DNA from: Cryptomeria japonica
Lineage: Eukaryota; Streptophyta; Pinopsida; Cupressales; Cupressaceae
Direction of reading: 5' to 3'
Assembly: GCF_030272615.1 (NCBI RefSeq)
Contig: NC_081413.1
Span: 101,824,239-101,888,238 of the forward strand
Length of the DNA stretch: 64,000 nt
Below, piece by piece: positions 34,871 through 46,474 of the stretch. The notes beneath the pieces are model-generated. The model was given only the letters and a program-made list of their open reading frames with translations, was not told the DNA's origin and searched no databases. The translations under genes and the position numbers were made by a program. Positions within the stretch are counted from its first letter, which is position 1, and every line of letters starts with the position of its first letter.

Positions 34871-35244
34871 TATTACTCAAGACACAAAAGACAATGGTTC
34901 AATTTTAGTGCACCAATTGAAGTGTTTGCTAAGCTATGAAAACAAGGCACACAACAAAATTACAAAACCCTAGCAAAGGCCCTGCAACAAAATTGTTAGT
35001 AGTTTGGGTTGTTTCAAATGATAACCCCTTCCTGCAAGCACACAAGTTAGGTAAATTTTAAGAAAACCCAAAAAGACTTTGTGAAAAGGGGCCTTCAACA
35101 AAAACGTATTTGCCTCCAAAGCAAGCTGCACAAACCAGGTTAGCTAGATCTGCAAAGGTTAGCCGAAAATAAACCAGATCTGAAACCCTAAGTACAACAA
35201 TCCGAAAACCCGAATCGAAAAACTTGAAAAATTTGCAAAACAGA

Positions 35245-35500
35245 ATGCACAGACGCTGTTATACCAGATACAGACGCGTCTGTCCGACACAGACACGGTT
35301 CTGTTATTCACGGACGCGGTCTCAGAACACAGACGCCTCTTTATTCTGCAGACGCGATCAGATGGTTCACAGACGCGATTTGGGATCACAGACGCGACTT
35401 TCGGAAACCTGCAAAAATAGAAATGACAGAAACACAGACGCGATAAAAGATATCACAAACGCCTCTGAAATACAAAAACGCGATCCGAACACTCGCAGAT
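35245..35500 (-). repeat. B leader repeats, PBS-proximal cluster
   Basis: About a dozen variants of CACAGACGCG with short spacing, close to those at 33768-34046. Confidence 0.85.
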
Positions 35501-35593
35501 GCGAAAAAAACCTAAAATGTCGTCGAAATCGTCCGATCTGCAACTTCAAAAATGCAAAATCTGCAACAAAATGTTAAATGCAAAGGGACAAGA

Positions 35594-35611
35594 GTCCCAC
35601 CGGGCGTGCCA
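35594..35611 (-). promoter_or_regulatory. B primer-binding site
   Basis: TGGCACGCCCGGTGGGAC on the element strand, 3 nt from the LTR end. It starts with TGG, as needed to pair with a tRNA CCA end. The tRNA was not identified. Confidence 0.75.
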
Positions 35612-35614
35612 AAA

Positions 35615-36398
35615 TGTATATGGTGAAAATGGATAGCAATAAACAACAATATTGAAAGACTAAAATGGATTCAACCACCAAACCCTAGCCTAACAATGAA
35701 CAAAGATCCACCATAACATATGAAGATAACCTAAGACAATGCAAAATAACTCAAAAAATCACAAAGATTATACCATCACATGTCCACTAGGGTTTTGATC
35801 TCCATTCTTCCTATCTCCATTGATCTTGTTTGATATGCTTGCTCTCATATTTTTGTATGCACAAGTGCTCAACAAAGAACGGAATGTGGTTGCAAGTAGA
35901 ATTGTAGTGTAGTCAATTGATCAAGTAGTTAGGGTTTGATAATGAAGAAAGCATCTCCTTAAATAGAAGACACAATAAGAAATGGAGGGTTAAGATTGAG
36001 AGGTGTAAAAAGAGAGGTCGGCTAGGATTAGAGGGTAGGTATAAGAAATACCAAAATAATGAAAGAGGTAGGTAGTGTAGGAAATAAGAGATGAATGACA
36101 TGTGTCATGTGTAGAAAAAGATAATGAATTAATTAAATAAATAAAGATTTATTTAATTAATAGTATTTAATTAATAGAAGAAGTAGGATAATTAAATAAA
36201 TAAAATATTTATTTAATATAGGAAAGGGATAATTTAAATAAATAAATGTATTTATTTAAATGAGAAATAAGGCTAGAAGAGGATAAATGAATTAATTAAA
36301 TAAATAAAGATTTATTTAATTAATAGAAGAATTAGGCTTAGATAATTAAATAAATAAAATATTTATTTAATTAGACATGACAATTTTGAGTGTCTACA
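35615..36398 (-). repeat. B 5' LTR
   Basis: 784 bp, TGTATATGG to GTGTCTACA. Against the 3' LTR I see one substitution (about 35848 versus 25264) and an added TATTTAATTAATAG unit near 36163-36177. Confidence 0.95.
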
Positions 36399-36403
36399 AC
36401 TAC
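36399..36403. repeat. Target site duplication of B, right copy
   Basis: ACTAC, identical to 25026-25030. Confidence 0.93.
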
Positions 36404-36720
36404 TATGTTTGATATTAGCTGAAAAACATGGGATAAAGAATCTCAAAGTCATTGAAGATTCTGAATTAGTCATATCCCAAATCAAGTCGAAGTATGCATC
36501 AAAGAATAAAATATTGAAGCAATACATTAATGTTGTATGAGATGAGATGAGAAATTTGATTCATTTGGTATTGACTGGAAGGAAAGAAGCCATAATAGGA
36601 TGATAGACTTGCTAGCTAATATAGCTTTAAGGCCAGAAGATATAACTTTTGTAGGAATCTCAAAATTTGAGGTTCAAATTAGGCCTTCAGTCCCTAACAA
36701 CATTGAAAGCTAGCAAGTTT
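36404..36720 (+). pseudogene. C archaeal-type RNase H, C-terminal half
   Basis: The frame runs on from EALL across one copy of the B target site: LILAEKHGIKNLKVIEDSEL then VISQIKSKYASKNKILKQY. EDSELV supplies the second Asp. After a stop and a one-base shift NRMIDLLANIALRPEDITF supplies the last Asp. All four acidic residues of an RNase H site are thus recognisable. It is followed directly by the linker to RT. Confidence 0.85.
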
Positions 36721-36721
36721 T

Positions 36722-37728
36722 CAATGATGATGATGACATTTTAAGGTTCTTAATTTTTGTGGAATAGTATGATGGTCAAGAGATTGATTTTGGTGCCTTT
36801 GTACAGACAATAGATGGGAAGGAGATAGTCTTGAGGAATGAGGTAATTCAGTTAAAGACAAATAAGATTCCCAAAGAGTTGGTTGTCTTAGAAAGGGTAT
36901 TTGATAATCAAGATAAGGCAAAGATTGCTACTACTTCCCCACACCTTGAGGATTTAGAAGAGATTAAACTTGGAATAGGAGTCCCAAAAAAGGTGTATAT
37001 TGGAAAGAAGATGTCACCCAAAGTAAGGAAAATGTTGATTGATTTGTTAAGGAAATATAAACATGTCTTTGCTTGGTCATATGATACCTGAAAGATTATA
37101 GGGAAGATTTATTTCGACATGAAATTACTTTAAAGGAAGGTGCTAATCCTTTTAGACAAAATCAAAGACCAATTAATCCAACCTTACCACCCAAAAAGCA
37201 AGAATAAATTGTCAAGCTAAGGGATGCTGGAATCATTAAGCCTATCAGACATTCATCATGGGTGTCTAACTTGGTACCTGTGAGAAAAAAGAATGGACAT
37301 ATAAAATTATGTGTTGATTTTAGAAATTTGAATATATCTTCATTAAAAGATAACTATCCATTGCCTAATATGGAAGCAATGCTGCAGAGGGTCACAGGTT
37401 GTGAGATTTTGTCTATGATGGATGGATTTTCTGGGTACAACCAAGTAATGGTTAAAGAATAAGAGTAGTTCAACACAATATTTACTATGCCTTGGGGGAC
37501 TTAGGTTTATGTAAGAGTGCCATTTGGGTTGACATACACAAGAGAAACATTCCAAAGAGCAATGGATGTTGCATTTTTTGACATTATAAATGTGTTTTTA
37601 GTTGTATATTAGGATGATCTAACAACTTATTCTAAGAAGGAGGATGATCATTGTGATCATCTTGAAAAAATATTTAACAAGACTATTGAGTATGGAATAT
37701 CTTTAAACCTAAATAATATGATTTTGGG
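36722..37728 (+). pseudogene. C reverse transcriptase
   Basis: 36831-37091 is the N-terminal linker (GKKMSPKVRKMLIDLLRKYK, HVFAWSYDT). 37262-37462 holds SNLVPVRKKNGHIKLCVDFR, PLPNMEAMLQ and SMMDGFSGYNQ (motif A Asp). PWGT and VPFGL segments follow in broken frame. The active site at about 37605 reads Y-stop-DD, with a TAG in the x position of YxDD. The thumb continues to GRLLGHIVS. Inactive. Confidence 0.85.
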
Positions 37729-38330
37729 GTGACCGAGGGTAGACTGCTAGGTCACATTGTTTCAAAAGATGGTATGAGGATTGACCTCGAGAGGGTAGCA
37801 ACAATTGATAAAGTTCCTCAGCCCAAGACAGTCAAAGGTATCCAATCTTTCTTTGGGAAAATTAATTTCCTCAGAAGGTTTGTCACTAACTTTTCTGAAA
37901 TCAGTAGACCTATTTCTAAGTTGTTAAAAAAGGGTGTAAAGTTAGAATGCAAAGGAGAGCCAACCAAGGCATTCCAAGAAATCAAGCAAGTTATTAAAAA
38001 TGCACCTGTTTTGAAGACACCTGATTATGGCAAACCTATGCAAATATTCTCATTTGCATCTTTTCATATTGTTGTTGCAGTCTTGCTACAAAAGAACTTA
38101 GAGGGTTTTAGAACTTGTCTGATGGGAGCAACAATGGTTTCTTATGTGCCTAGTGTTGCAGTCAAAGACATCTTCACACAACAGGAAGTATCTGGGAGGA
38201 GATGTATATGGATCAACATGATCTAAGAATTTAATATTGACATCCAGATCACTAAGTTAGTGAGAGGACAAGGATTGGCCAAATTCATGGCTCAAAGCAA
38301 GTTGGCTGCCAATCAGATAAATGTTACAGA
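37729..38330 (+). pseudogene. C RNase H and connection
   Basis: 165 codons open at 37729-38226: GRLLGHIVSKDGMRIDLERV, QSFFGKINFLRRFVTNFSEI, TKAFQEIKQVIKNAPVLKTP, then PMQIFSFASFHIVVAVLLQK. The RNase H start reads SFASFHIVVAVL where an Asp (SDAS-like) is usual, so a catalytic residue is probably missing. The downstream part LVRGQGLAKFMAQSKL is recognisable past a stop at 38224. Confidence 0.8.
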
Positions 38331-39594
38331 AGAATAACACATAGCTTATCTTTGTGATATGGATAATTGTGAATGACATGTTGGCATAATATGCTACTTA
38401 AAAAAGATGAAATTTTCTGAAGGTATGAATGATAACAAGAAGAGGACATTGAAGTTACATGCCATAAAATATGTTATTATAAATGGAAAACTCTGGTCGA
38501 GAAACAATGATGGTGTCATGTTAAAATGTGTGGACCAAGATCAAGCTCAAAAACTACTGACATAAATGCATAGTGGGGTCCATGGAGGGAATTATATGGC
38601 CAAAACAACTGCACATAAAATATTGAGAGTTGGGTTTTGGTGGCCAACAATCTTCAAGGATGCACATCAGTTAGTCATAAAATGTGATCCATACCAGAGG
38701 TTTTCAGGAAATTTGCCATCGAAACCTGTAAATGTGCATTCTCCATTTCAATAACGGGGTATAGAGTTTATTGGGGAAATAGCATGTAAATCCAATGGTG
38801 GTCACTCATGGATCTTAGTGGCTAGGGATTATTTTACTAAGTGGGTTGAAGCTATACCAACTCTAGAAAAGAAACAAGTAAGGTGGTGATTGACTTTTTC
38901 ACAGATAATGTATTGACTAGATTTGGATGTCCAGAAAGAATAGTCTCTGATAATGCCATGAGTTTTAGGTTAGAGTAATATAAAGATTTTTGTAGTATGG
39001 TATCCAGATCTCGTCCTCATCACCTTACCACCTGCAGGGAAATGGACAAGTTGAATCAAGCAATAAGAGCTTGATGAAAATCATTAAAAGAATCCTAGAG
39101 AAAAACAAGGTTGGGATTCAAAGCTAAAGTTTCCAATCTGGGCAGACAGGGTAATAGTTAAAAAAGCAATAGGATGTGCTAGTTTTGACTTGGTGTATGG
39201 TATACATGCGAGGTTTCCAAAAAAAAATTTGATGCAAATGTATAAATTTTTCCAAACTTATGATGATGATATGTAATTGAGGGTTGAAGCTTTGATGGAG
39301 TTAGATGAAAATAGAAGAGAAGCTAATACCAAAAATACAAAATTACAGATGCAAGTGAAAAACTTGTATGACAAAAGAACAACTATAAGAAATTTTCAAA
39401 TTGATGATTTGGTTCTGATGTGGAATGTCAGGTTAGAATACAAAGGAAAACGTGGCAAGTTTGACACCATTTTTCTTGGCCCATATCTGATCCAGAGCAA
39501 GTGAGGAGAAGATTCATATTTTCTCCAAGATATAAATGTTGATACTCTTGAATTGTCTATTCATGGACAATTCTTGAAGCTCTACTTTTCTTAA
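38331..39594 (+). pseudogene. C integrase
   Basis: Zinc finger region at 38566-38754: MHSGVHGGNYMAKTTAHKIL, RVGFWWPTIFKDAHQLVIKC, with the last Cys replaced by Tyr (CDPYQRF). Core: GIEFIGEIACKSNGGHSWIL has Glu where the first Asp (GxDFIG) is expected; ARDYFTKWVEAIP follows. C-terminal part at 39277-39504: NLYDKRTTIRNFQIDDLVLM and GPYLIQSK, ending LKLYFS before a TAA at 39592-39594. Numerous stops. Confidence 0.85.
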
Positions 39595-39846
39595 AGTAGC
39601 TATTTTCCATGAGCATTAGATTAGGTCTTATACATAAGTAGAGTAGTTTCCTTTTCTACTTGAGTTACCTTGTCCAGGTAACTTCTCTTTTTGGTCTGCT
39701 CTGTAATGGTCTGCTCCACTTCAGATTCTATTTTCTCACATCATTCCTGAGTAATGATCATCCCCAACCAGAGTCACTGATAGTCCTGAAAATGACTGTG
39801 AAAAAATTTTCATGCCTTAATCAAAATATTGGTCATTTTTCCTCCA
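39595..39846 (+). other. C 3' untranslated region before the array
   Basis: Unique-looking 250 bp between the integrase stop and the first array monomer. No motif recognised. Confidence 0.6.
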
Positions 39847-42800
39847 AAACCCCGGTTTCAGAGCGTCAAAATTAGGGTTTGGAGGCACAACAAGCTTTCG
39901 AGGTGCAAGTCCCAATTTCGATGTTGTGGGCATCCAAATGCAATTTTGACTGGCATTGTGCTCTTAGGACATTGTTTCTGAGTTTGTGGCTCGAAAGCCC
40001 CTGTTTCAGAGCATCAAAATCAGGGTTTGGAGGCACAACGAGCTTCTGGGGTGTGAGTCACAATTCCAGAGCCACGAGCATCAAAATGCAATTTTGACTG
40101 ACACTGTGCTCTTAGGATCTTGTTTAAGGTCTTGTGCCTCGGAACCCCCAATTTTAAAGCATCAAAATTGGGGCTTGGAGGCACAATGAGCTTTCAGGGT
40201 GTGAGTCCTGATTCCTTAGTCATGGGCATCAAAATGTGATTTTGACTTGCATCATGCTATTAGGAGGTCATTTCAAAGCTTGTTCCTTGAAAGCCTTGGT
40301 TTTGAAATGTCAAAATCAGGGTTTGGAGGCACAACGAGAATTCGGGGTCTGAGTCCCAATTCCACATCCGTGAATGTCAAAATGTGATTTTGAATGGCAT
40401 CGTTCTCTTAGGACCTTGTTTAGAAGCTTGTGGCTCAAAAGTGCCAGTATTGGAGCATCAAAATTGGGGTTTGGAGACACAATGAGCTTTCATGGTGTGA
40501 GTCACAATTTCAGAATTGTGGGCGTCAAAACATGATCGTGTTGTTTGGAACTCGTTTTAGAGTTTGTGATCGAAAGCCATGGTTTCAAACCATCAAAATT
40601 GATGTTTGGAGACACAATGAGTTTTCGGGGCATGAGTTGCAATTCAGGAGTTGTAGGCATCAAAACATGATTTTGACTGGCATCGTACTCTTATCACCTC
40701 ATTTTGGAGCTTGTGCTTCGAAGCCCCAATTTCAGAGTATCAAAATTGGGGTTTGGAGCCACAAGAAGCATTCAAGGTGTGAGTCCATTTTCCAGAACCG
40801 CGAGCATCAAAATGTGATTTTGAGAGTCATCGCAATCTTAGGACCTCATTTTGAAACTTGTGCCTCGAAAGCCTTGATTTTAGAGTGTTGAAATAGAGGT
40901 TTAGAAGCACAATGAGCTTTCGGGGCACGAGTGATGATTCTGGAGCCTTGGGCATCAAAACACAATTTTGAATAGAATCGTGCTCTTAGGACCTTGTTTT
41001 GGAGCTTGTGCCTTGAAAGCCTCAGTTTTGGAGCTTCAAAATTGAGGTTTGGAGACAAAAAAAGCTTTCGGGGGTGCGAGTCCCGATTCCAGAGGCATAG
41101 GAGTCAAAACACAATTTTGACTAGCATCATGCTCTTAGGATCTTGTTTTGGAGCTTGTGCCTCAAAAGCCCTAGTATTGAAGCATCAAATCAAGGTTTGG
41201 AGGCACAACAAAATTTTGAGGCACGAGTCCCAATTCTTGAGTCATGGGCATCAAAATGTGATTTTGACTCGCATCGTTCTCTTAGGACCTCAGTTTCGAG
41301 CTTGTGCCTTGAAAGCCTCAGTTTCAGAGCATCAAAATCAGGGTTTTGAGGCACACCAAGCTTTTAGGGTACAAATCCTGATTCCTATGTCATGGGTGTC
41401 AAATCATGATTTTGATTGGCATTGTACTCTTAGGACCTCATTTTGGAGTTTGTGCCTCGAAAGCCACAATTTCAGAGCATCAAAATCGGGGTTTGGAAGC
41501 ACAATGAGAATTCAGGGTGCAAGTCACAATTCTAGAACTATGGGCGTCAAAACATGATTTTGATTGGCATCTTATTCTTAAGACCTCGTTTCAAAGCTTG
41601 TGCCTTGAAAGCCCCAGTTTCAGACTGTCAAAATCGGGTTTGTAGGCACAACAAGCTTTCGAGGTGTGAGTCCCAATTCCAGAGCCACAGACGTCAAAAC
41701 ACAATTTTGGCTTGCATTGTGCTCTTAGGACCTTGTTTCAGAGCTTGTGCTTTGAAAGACTTGGTTTTAGAGCATCACGATTGGGGTTTGGAGGCACAAC
41801 TAGATTTCGGGGTTGTGAGTCCCGATACCAGAGCCACGGGTGTCAAAACAAAATTTTGACTGGCATCATGCTCTTAGGACCTCATTTCAGGTCTTATGCC
41901 TTGAAAGCCCCAATTTCAGAGTGTCAAAATCGGGGTTAAGAGGCACAATGAGCTTTTGGGGCATGAGTCCCAATTCCTGAGTCATGGGTGTCAAAATGGG
42001 ATTTTGACTGGTATCATGCTATTAGGAACTCATTTCGAAGCTTGTGCCCGGAAAGAATTGATTTCAGAGTGTCAAAATCAAGGTTTGGAGGCACAAAGAG
42101 CTTTCAGGGTACGAGTCTCGATTTTAGAGCTACAGGTGTCAAAATGCGATATTGAGTGGCATTGTGCTCGTAGGACCTTGTTTCAGAGCTTGTGCCTTGA
42201 AAGCCCTAGATTTGGAGTGTCAAAATAGGGATTTGGAGTGACAAAGATCTTTCAAGGCACGAGTCAAGATTCAAAAGTTGTGAGCGTCAAAACGCAATTT
42301 TGATTGGCATCGTGCTCCTAGGACCTCATTTCGGAGCTTGTGCCTCGAAAGCCCCAGTTCTGGAGCATCAAAATTAGGGTTTGGAGGCACAAAGAGCTTT
42401 CATGGATATAAGTCTTGATTCTGGCACCACAAGTGTCAAAACATGATTTTTATTGGCATCATTCTCTTAGGACCTTGTTTCGGAGCTTGTGCCTCAAAAT
42501 CCCTAGTTTTGGAGCATCAAAATCAGGGTTTGGAGGCACAACGAGCACTCAAGGTGCAAGTCCCAATTCTGGAATCGCATGCGTCAAAATGCATTTTTGA
42601 TTGGCATCGAGTTGTAAGGACCCCTTTTTGAAGCTTGTGCCTCAAAAGCCTTGGATTCAAACTGTCAAAATCGAATTTTGGAGGCACAAGAAGCTTTCAG
42701 GGCGTGAGTCCCAATTCTAGAGTTGCGCATGTCAGAACACGATTTTGATTGACATTGTGCTCTTAGGACATGGTTTTGGAGCTTGTGCCTCAAAAGCCCC

Positions 42801-45560
42801 AGTTTCAGAGTGTCAAAAATAGGGTTTGGAGGCACAAGGAGCATTCGGGGAGTGAGCCCTGATTCCGGAGCCGCGGGCATCAAAACGAGATTTTGACTAT
42901 CAATGTGCTCTTAGGACCTTGTTTCAAAGCTTGTCCCTCAAAATCCCTGATTTCAGAGCATCAAAATCAAGATTTGGAGGCACAAGAATCATTCAGGGCA
43001 TGTGTCTTGATTCTAGAGTTGTGGGCATCAAAACACGATTTTGACCGGCACCGTGCTCTTAAGACCTCGTTTTGGAGCTTGTGCCTCAAAAGCCCCAATT
43101 TCAAAGTTTTAAAAATGGGGGTTCAGAGGCACAAGGAGCATTCAGGGCGCGAGTCACAATTTCAGAACCATGGGCGTCAAAATACAATTTTGATTGGCAT
43201 CATGCTCTTAGGACCTCATTTTGGAGCTTGTTCCTCGAAAGCCCATGTTTCAGAGCATCAAAATCAGGGTTTGGAGGCACAATGAGCTTTAAGGGGGAGA
43301 GTCCCAAATCTTGAGCCACAAGCAACAAAATGTGATTTTGACTTGCATTGTGCTCTTAGGACCCTATTTTCGGATCTTATGCCTTGAAAGCCTTGGTTAT
43401 AGAGCATCAAAATCAGGGTTAGGAGGCACAATGAGCTTTCTGAGGTGCAAGTCCCGATTTTGGAGCCATGAGCATCAAAACACAATTTTGACTCGCATCA
43501 TGGTCTTACGACCTTGTTTTGGGTCTTGTTCCTCGAAGGCACCATTTTTAGAGCGTCAAAATTGAGGTTTGGAGGCACAATAAGCTTTCGGGGCACGAGT
43601 CTCGATTCCTGAACCGTGGGTATCAAAATGTGATTTTGACTTGCATCGTGCTATTAGGACCTCATTTCGGAGCTTGTGCCTCAAAAGCCCCAATTTTGGA
43701 GTGTCAAAATCAAGGTTTGGAGGCACAACGAGCATTCAGGGTCCAAGTCCCAATTCTACAGTTGAGAGCGTCAAAACATAATTTTTACCGGCATCGTGCT
43801 CTCAAGACCTCGTTTCAGAGATTGTGCCTCAAAAGCACCAATTTTGGAGTGTCAAAATTGGTGTTCGGAGGCACAACGATCTTTCGGGGTGCAAATCTTG
43901 ATTTTGGAGCTGTGGGTGTCAAAACATGATTTTGACTTGTATTGTGCTCTTAGGACCTCATTTCAGAGCTTGTGCCTCGAAAGCCCCAATTCTGGAGCAT
44001 CAAAATCAGGGTTTGGAGACACAACGGGCATTCAAAGAGTGAGTCAAGATTCCGAAACTGTAGGTGTCAAAATGTGATTTTGACTTGCATCATGTTTTAA
44101 AGACCTCATTTCGAATCTTGTGCCTCAAAAGCCCTAGTTTTGGATCGACAAAATCGAAGTTTGGAGGCACAATGAGCTTTTGGGGCATGAGTCCTGATTT
44201 TGAAGTTGCAGATGTCAAAATGTGATTTTGACTAGCATCATGCTCTTAAGACCTTGTTTTGGAGCTTGTGCCTTGAAAGCCCTAGTTTCGTAGCGTTAAA
44301 ATCGAGGTTTGGAGGTACAACGAGCTTTCAAGGCACAGATTTTGATTATGGAGCCATTGGTGTCAAAACATGATTTTGACTGGCATCATGCTCTTAGGAC
44401 CTCGTTTTGGAGCTTGTGGCATGAAATCCCTGGTTTTGGAGCATCAAAATTAGGGTTTGGAGGCAAAATGATCTTTTGGGGGTGCAAGTCACAATTTCGG
44501 AATTGCGGGCATCAAAACGCGATTTTGACTAGCATCAAGTTGTTTGGACCTTGTTTTGGAGTTTGTGGCTCAAAATCCATGGTTTCAGACCGTCAAAATC
44601 GATGTTTGGAGGCACAATGAGTTTTCAGGGCACGAGTCCTAATTTTAGAGTTGCGGGCAACAAAACACGATTTTGATTGGCATCATGCTCTTAGGACCTC
44701 ATTTCAGAGCTTGTGCCTCAAAGCCTCAGTTTTGGAGTATCAAAATCATGGTTTGGAGTCACAAGAAGCGTTTAGGGTGTGAGTCTTGATTCTAGAGCCG
44801 CGAGTGTCAAAACACGATTTTGACTGGCATCATGCTCTTAGAACCTCGTTTTTGAGCTTGTGCCTCGAAAGCCCTAGTTTCAAAGCATTAAAATTAGGGT
44901 TTGGAGGCACAACAAACTTTTGGGGCTCGAGTCTTGATTCCAAAGTCGCAGGCATCAAAACATGATTTTGATTCGCATCATGTTCTTAGGACCTCGTTTC
45001 AGAGCTTGTGCCTTGAAAGCCCCGGTTTCGTAGCATCAAAATCGGGGTTTGGAGGCACAACAAGCTTTTAGGGGTGCGAGTCCTGATTCCTAAGACATGG
45101 GCATCAAAACATGATTTTTATTGACATCGTTCTCTTAGGACCTTATTTCGGAGCTTATGCTTTGAATGCCCCATTTTTGGAGCATCAAATCAGGGTTTGG
45201 AGGCACAACGAGTTTTCGGGGTGCGAGTCCCAATTATGGAGCCACCAATGTCAAAACATAATTTTGATTGGAATCATGCTCCTAAGACCTCATTTCGGAG
45301 CTTGTGATTCAAAAGCCCTGGTTTCAAAGTATCAAAATTAGGGTTTGGAGATACAACGAGCTTTCAGGGTGTGAGTCCTGATTTCGGAGTTGGGAGCGTC
45401 AAAATGCAATTTTGATGTGCACGTGCTCTTATGACCTCATTTTTGAGCTTGTACCTTGAAAGCCCCAATTTTGGAGTCCCGATTTCAGAGCAATGAGCAT
45501 TAAAACGTGATTTTGACTAGCATCGTGCTCTTAGGACCTCGTTTTTGAATTTGTGCCCCG
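39847..45560 (+). repeat. Tandem array of about 38 copies of a 148-bp monomer
   Basis: The GGTTTGGAGGCACAA phrase recurs at 39890, 40038, 40186, 40334 and 40482 (end positions), exactly 148 bp apart, and on to 45500 with occasional shortened units (135 bp near 40617). Other fixed phrases are TGCTCTTAGGACCTC and GAGCTTGTGCCTCGAAAGCC. Each unit contains an inverted repeat GTCAAAA-N5-TTTTGAC. Copies differ mainly as CG versus TG or CA. Since 148 is not a multiple of 3, long open frames that cycle through the array are artefacts. Location directly downstream of a gypsy integrase matches the 3' untranslated tandem repeats known from Tat/Ogre elements. Confidence 0.93.
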
Positions 45561-45567
45561 TAATTTG

Positions 45568-46460
45568 TGTTGGTGTGGATGTTGCTATGGTAATCCATAA
45601 TGCTTGTGGATGTTTTTGGATTGTGTGCCTTTTGTGTTGGTGCTTTGCATTGATCGTTGAGCTCGTAATTGATGATTTTCTTTGGTATATTGGTGTTCTT
45701 CATGTTCTTGTCTGATCCGATACTTGTAGCATGTTGCAGATGTTTGAGGCATAATTTTTAGAGGTGTAGCATGTTCGAGGCAATTGATTTGGGCCTGTGT
45801 TATGTCTTAGCTGACATTGCTTTGATTTGCATGTGATAATTTGTATCTGATCAACAACTATATCATTGTAATTTTTTTATGTGTGTTGAGTCGACCTTGT
45901 TGATCTTTCCAAGGTTGATAACATGTATAAATAAATGTAATAATCTTGTGTGAGGCATGATGAGTGGATGAGTGTGAGTATATGAGTGAATAATGTATTG
46001 ATCTTTAAGAAGTGGAGAATAAGTGTGAAGAAAGAAATGAAAGTTGTTGTGTGCTTAATCGGAACTGTAACTAGGCATTAAGGATGTTATTTCTCAGCTC
46101 ATGACTTTTGGAAGTGATCCGTGATTGTTTGTAAGGCAGTGAGCCTTCCCTGGGTTGTAGCTCATTTTTATTTTGAGTAGTGAGCTCTAGGAAATGTTTT
46201 TGAATGCATGTGCATTCCCCATTGTAATACTTCTAACAGAGTATACCTATTTTGTGTGTTCATCCCCACTGCGATTTTTCCCCTAACAGGGTTTCCACGT
46301 CAAAAATCTTGGTGTTATGTGTGTCTATGATGTGTTGTTGATTTATGCTTTCATGTTTAATTATAAGATTTGAGAACAATTTCAAGTTGTGTAAGTTTTC
46401 GGTGACATCTAATTCAACCCCCCCCCCCCCCCCTTCTTAGTTGTTTGTCCTATTTCATCA
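45568..46460 (+). repeat. Copia D 5' LTR
   Basis: 893 bp from TGTTGGTGTGG to TTTCATCA. TATA-like GTATAAATAAATG near 45928. The R-type block CCACTGCGATTTTTCCCCTA then GGGTTTCCACGT near 46270-46305 resembles the same region in Copia A LTRs. Sixteen C residues lie at 46418-46433. Confidence 0.75.
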
Positions 46461-46462
46461 AT

Positions 46463-46474
46463 TGGTATCAGAGC
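46463..46474 (+). promoter_or_regulatory. Copia D primer-binding site
   Basis: TGGTATCAGAGC two bases after the LTR, the same as in Copia A. Confidence 0.92.

Larger units (their letters stand above)
33265..35593 (-). other. B leader (5' untranslated region)
   Basis: 2.3 kb without a recognisable gene. Two clusters of short repeats (33768-34046 and 35245-35500) flank a block shared with the G1 leader (34285-34870). The G1/G3 leader ORF was searched for by eye on the minus strand and not found. ORFs on the plus strand are antisense to the element. Confidence 0.75.
25031..36398 (-). mobile_element. B: young but defective Tat-like Ty3/gypsy retrotransposon
   Basis: 11,368 bp with 5-bp duplication ACTAC, 0.77-0.78 kb LTRs, PBS, 2.3-kb leader, gag, protease, G-patch-like segment, RT, RNase H, aRNH and integrase on the minus strand. 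The LTRs differ by one substitution and one 14-bp tandem duplication by my reading, so insertion is recent. Coding lesions are nonetheless several: a one-base shift in gag, one in-frame TGA, a changed RT active site and loss of the integrase C-terminal domain. It is nested in the RNase H of C. Confidence 0.95.
22223..45567 (+). mobile_element. C: old Ty3/gypsy element with aRNH before RT and a 3' tandem array
   Basis: Plus-strand order: gag (5' end missing), Lys-rich linker, protease, archaeal-type RNase H, RT, RNase H, integrase, untranslated region, 148-bp tandem array. A Copia LTR fragment (22393-22864) and element B (25031-36398) interrupt it. Joining across the B target site keeps one reading frame through the RNase H, proving that both sides are one element. 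No LTR is visible: the 5' part is truncated near 22223 and the array is cut by Copia D at about 45567. Dozens of stops show old age. Confidence 0.85.

Noticed and set aside
39879-45341. Many open frames of 60-190 codons in the 148-bp array
   Set aside because: They arise because the repeat has few stops and cycles through frames (148 is not a multiple of 3). The translations repeat the same phrases in shifted frames and have no gene context.
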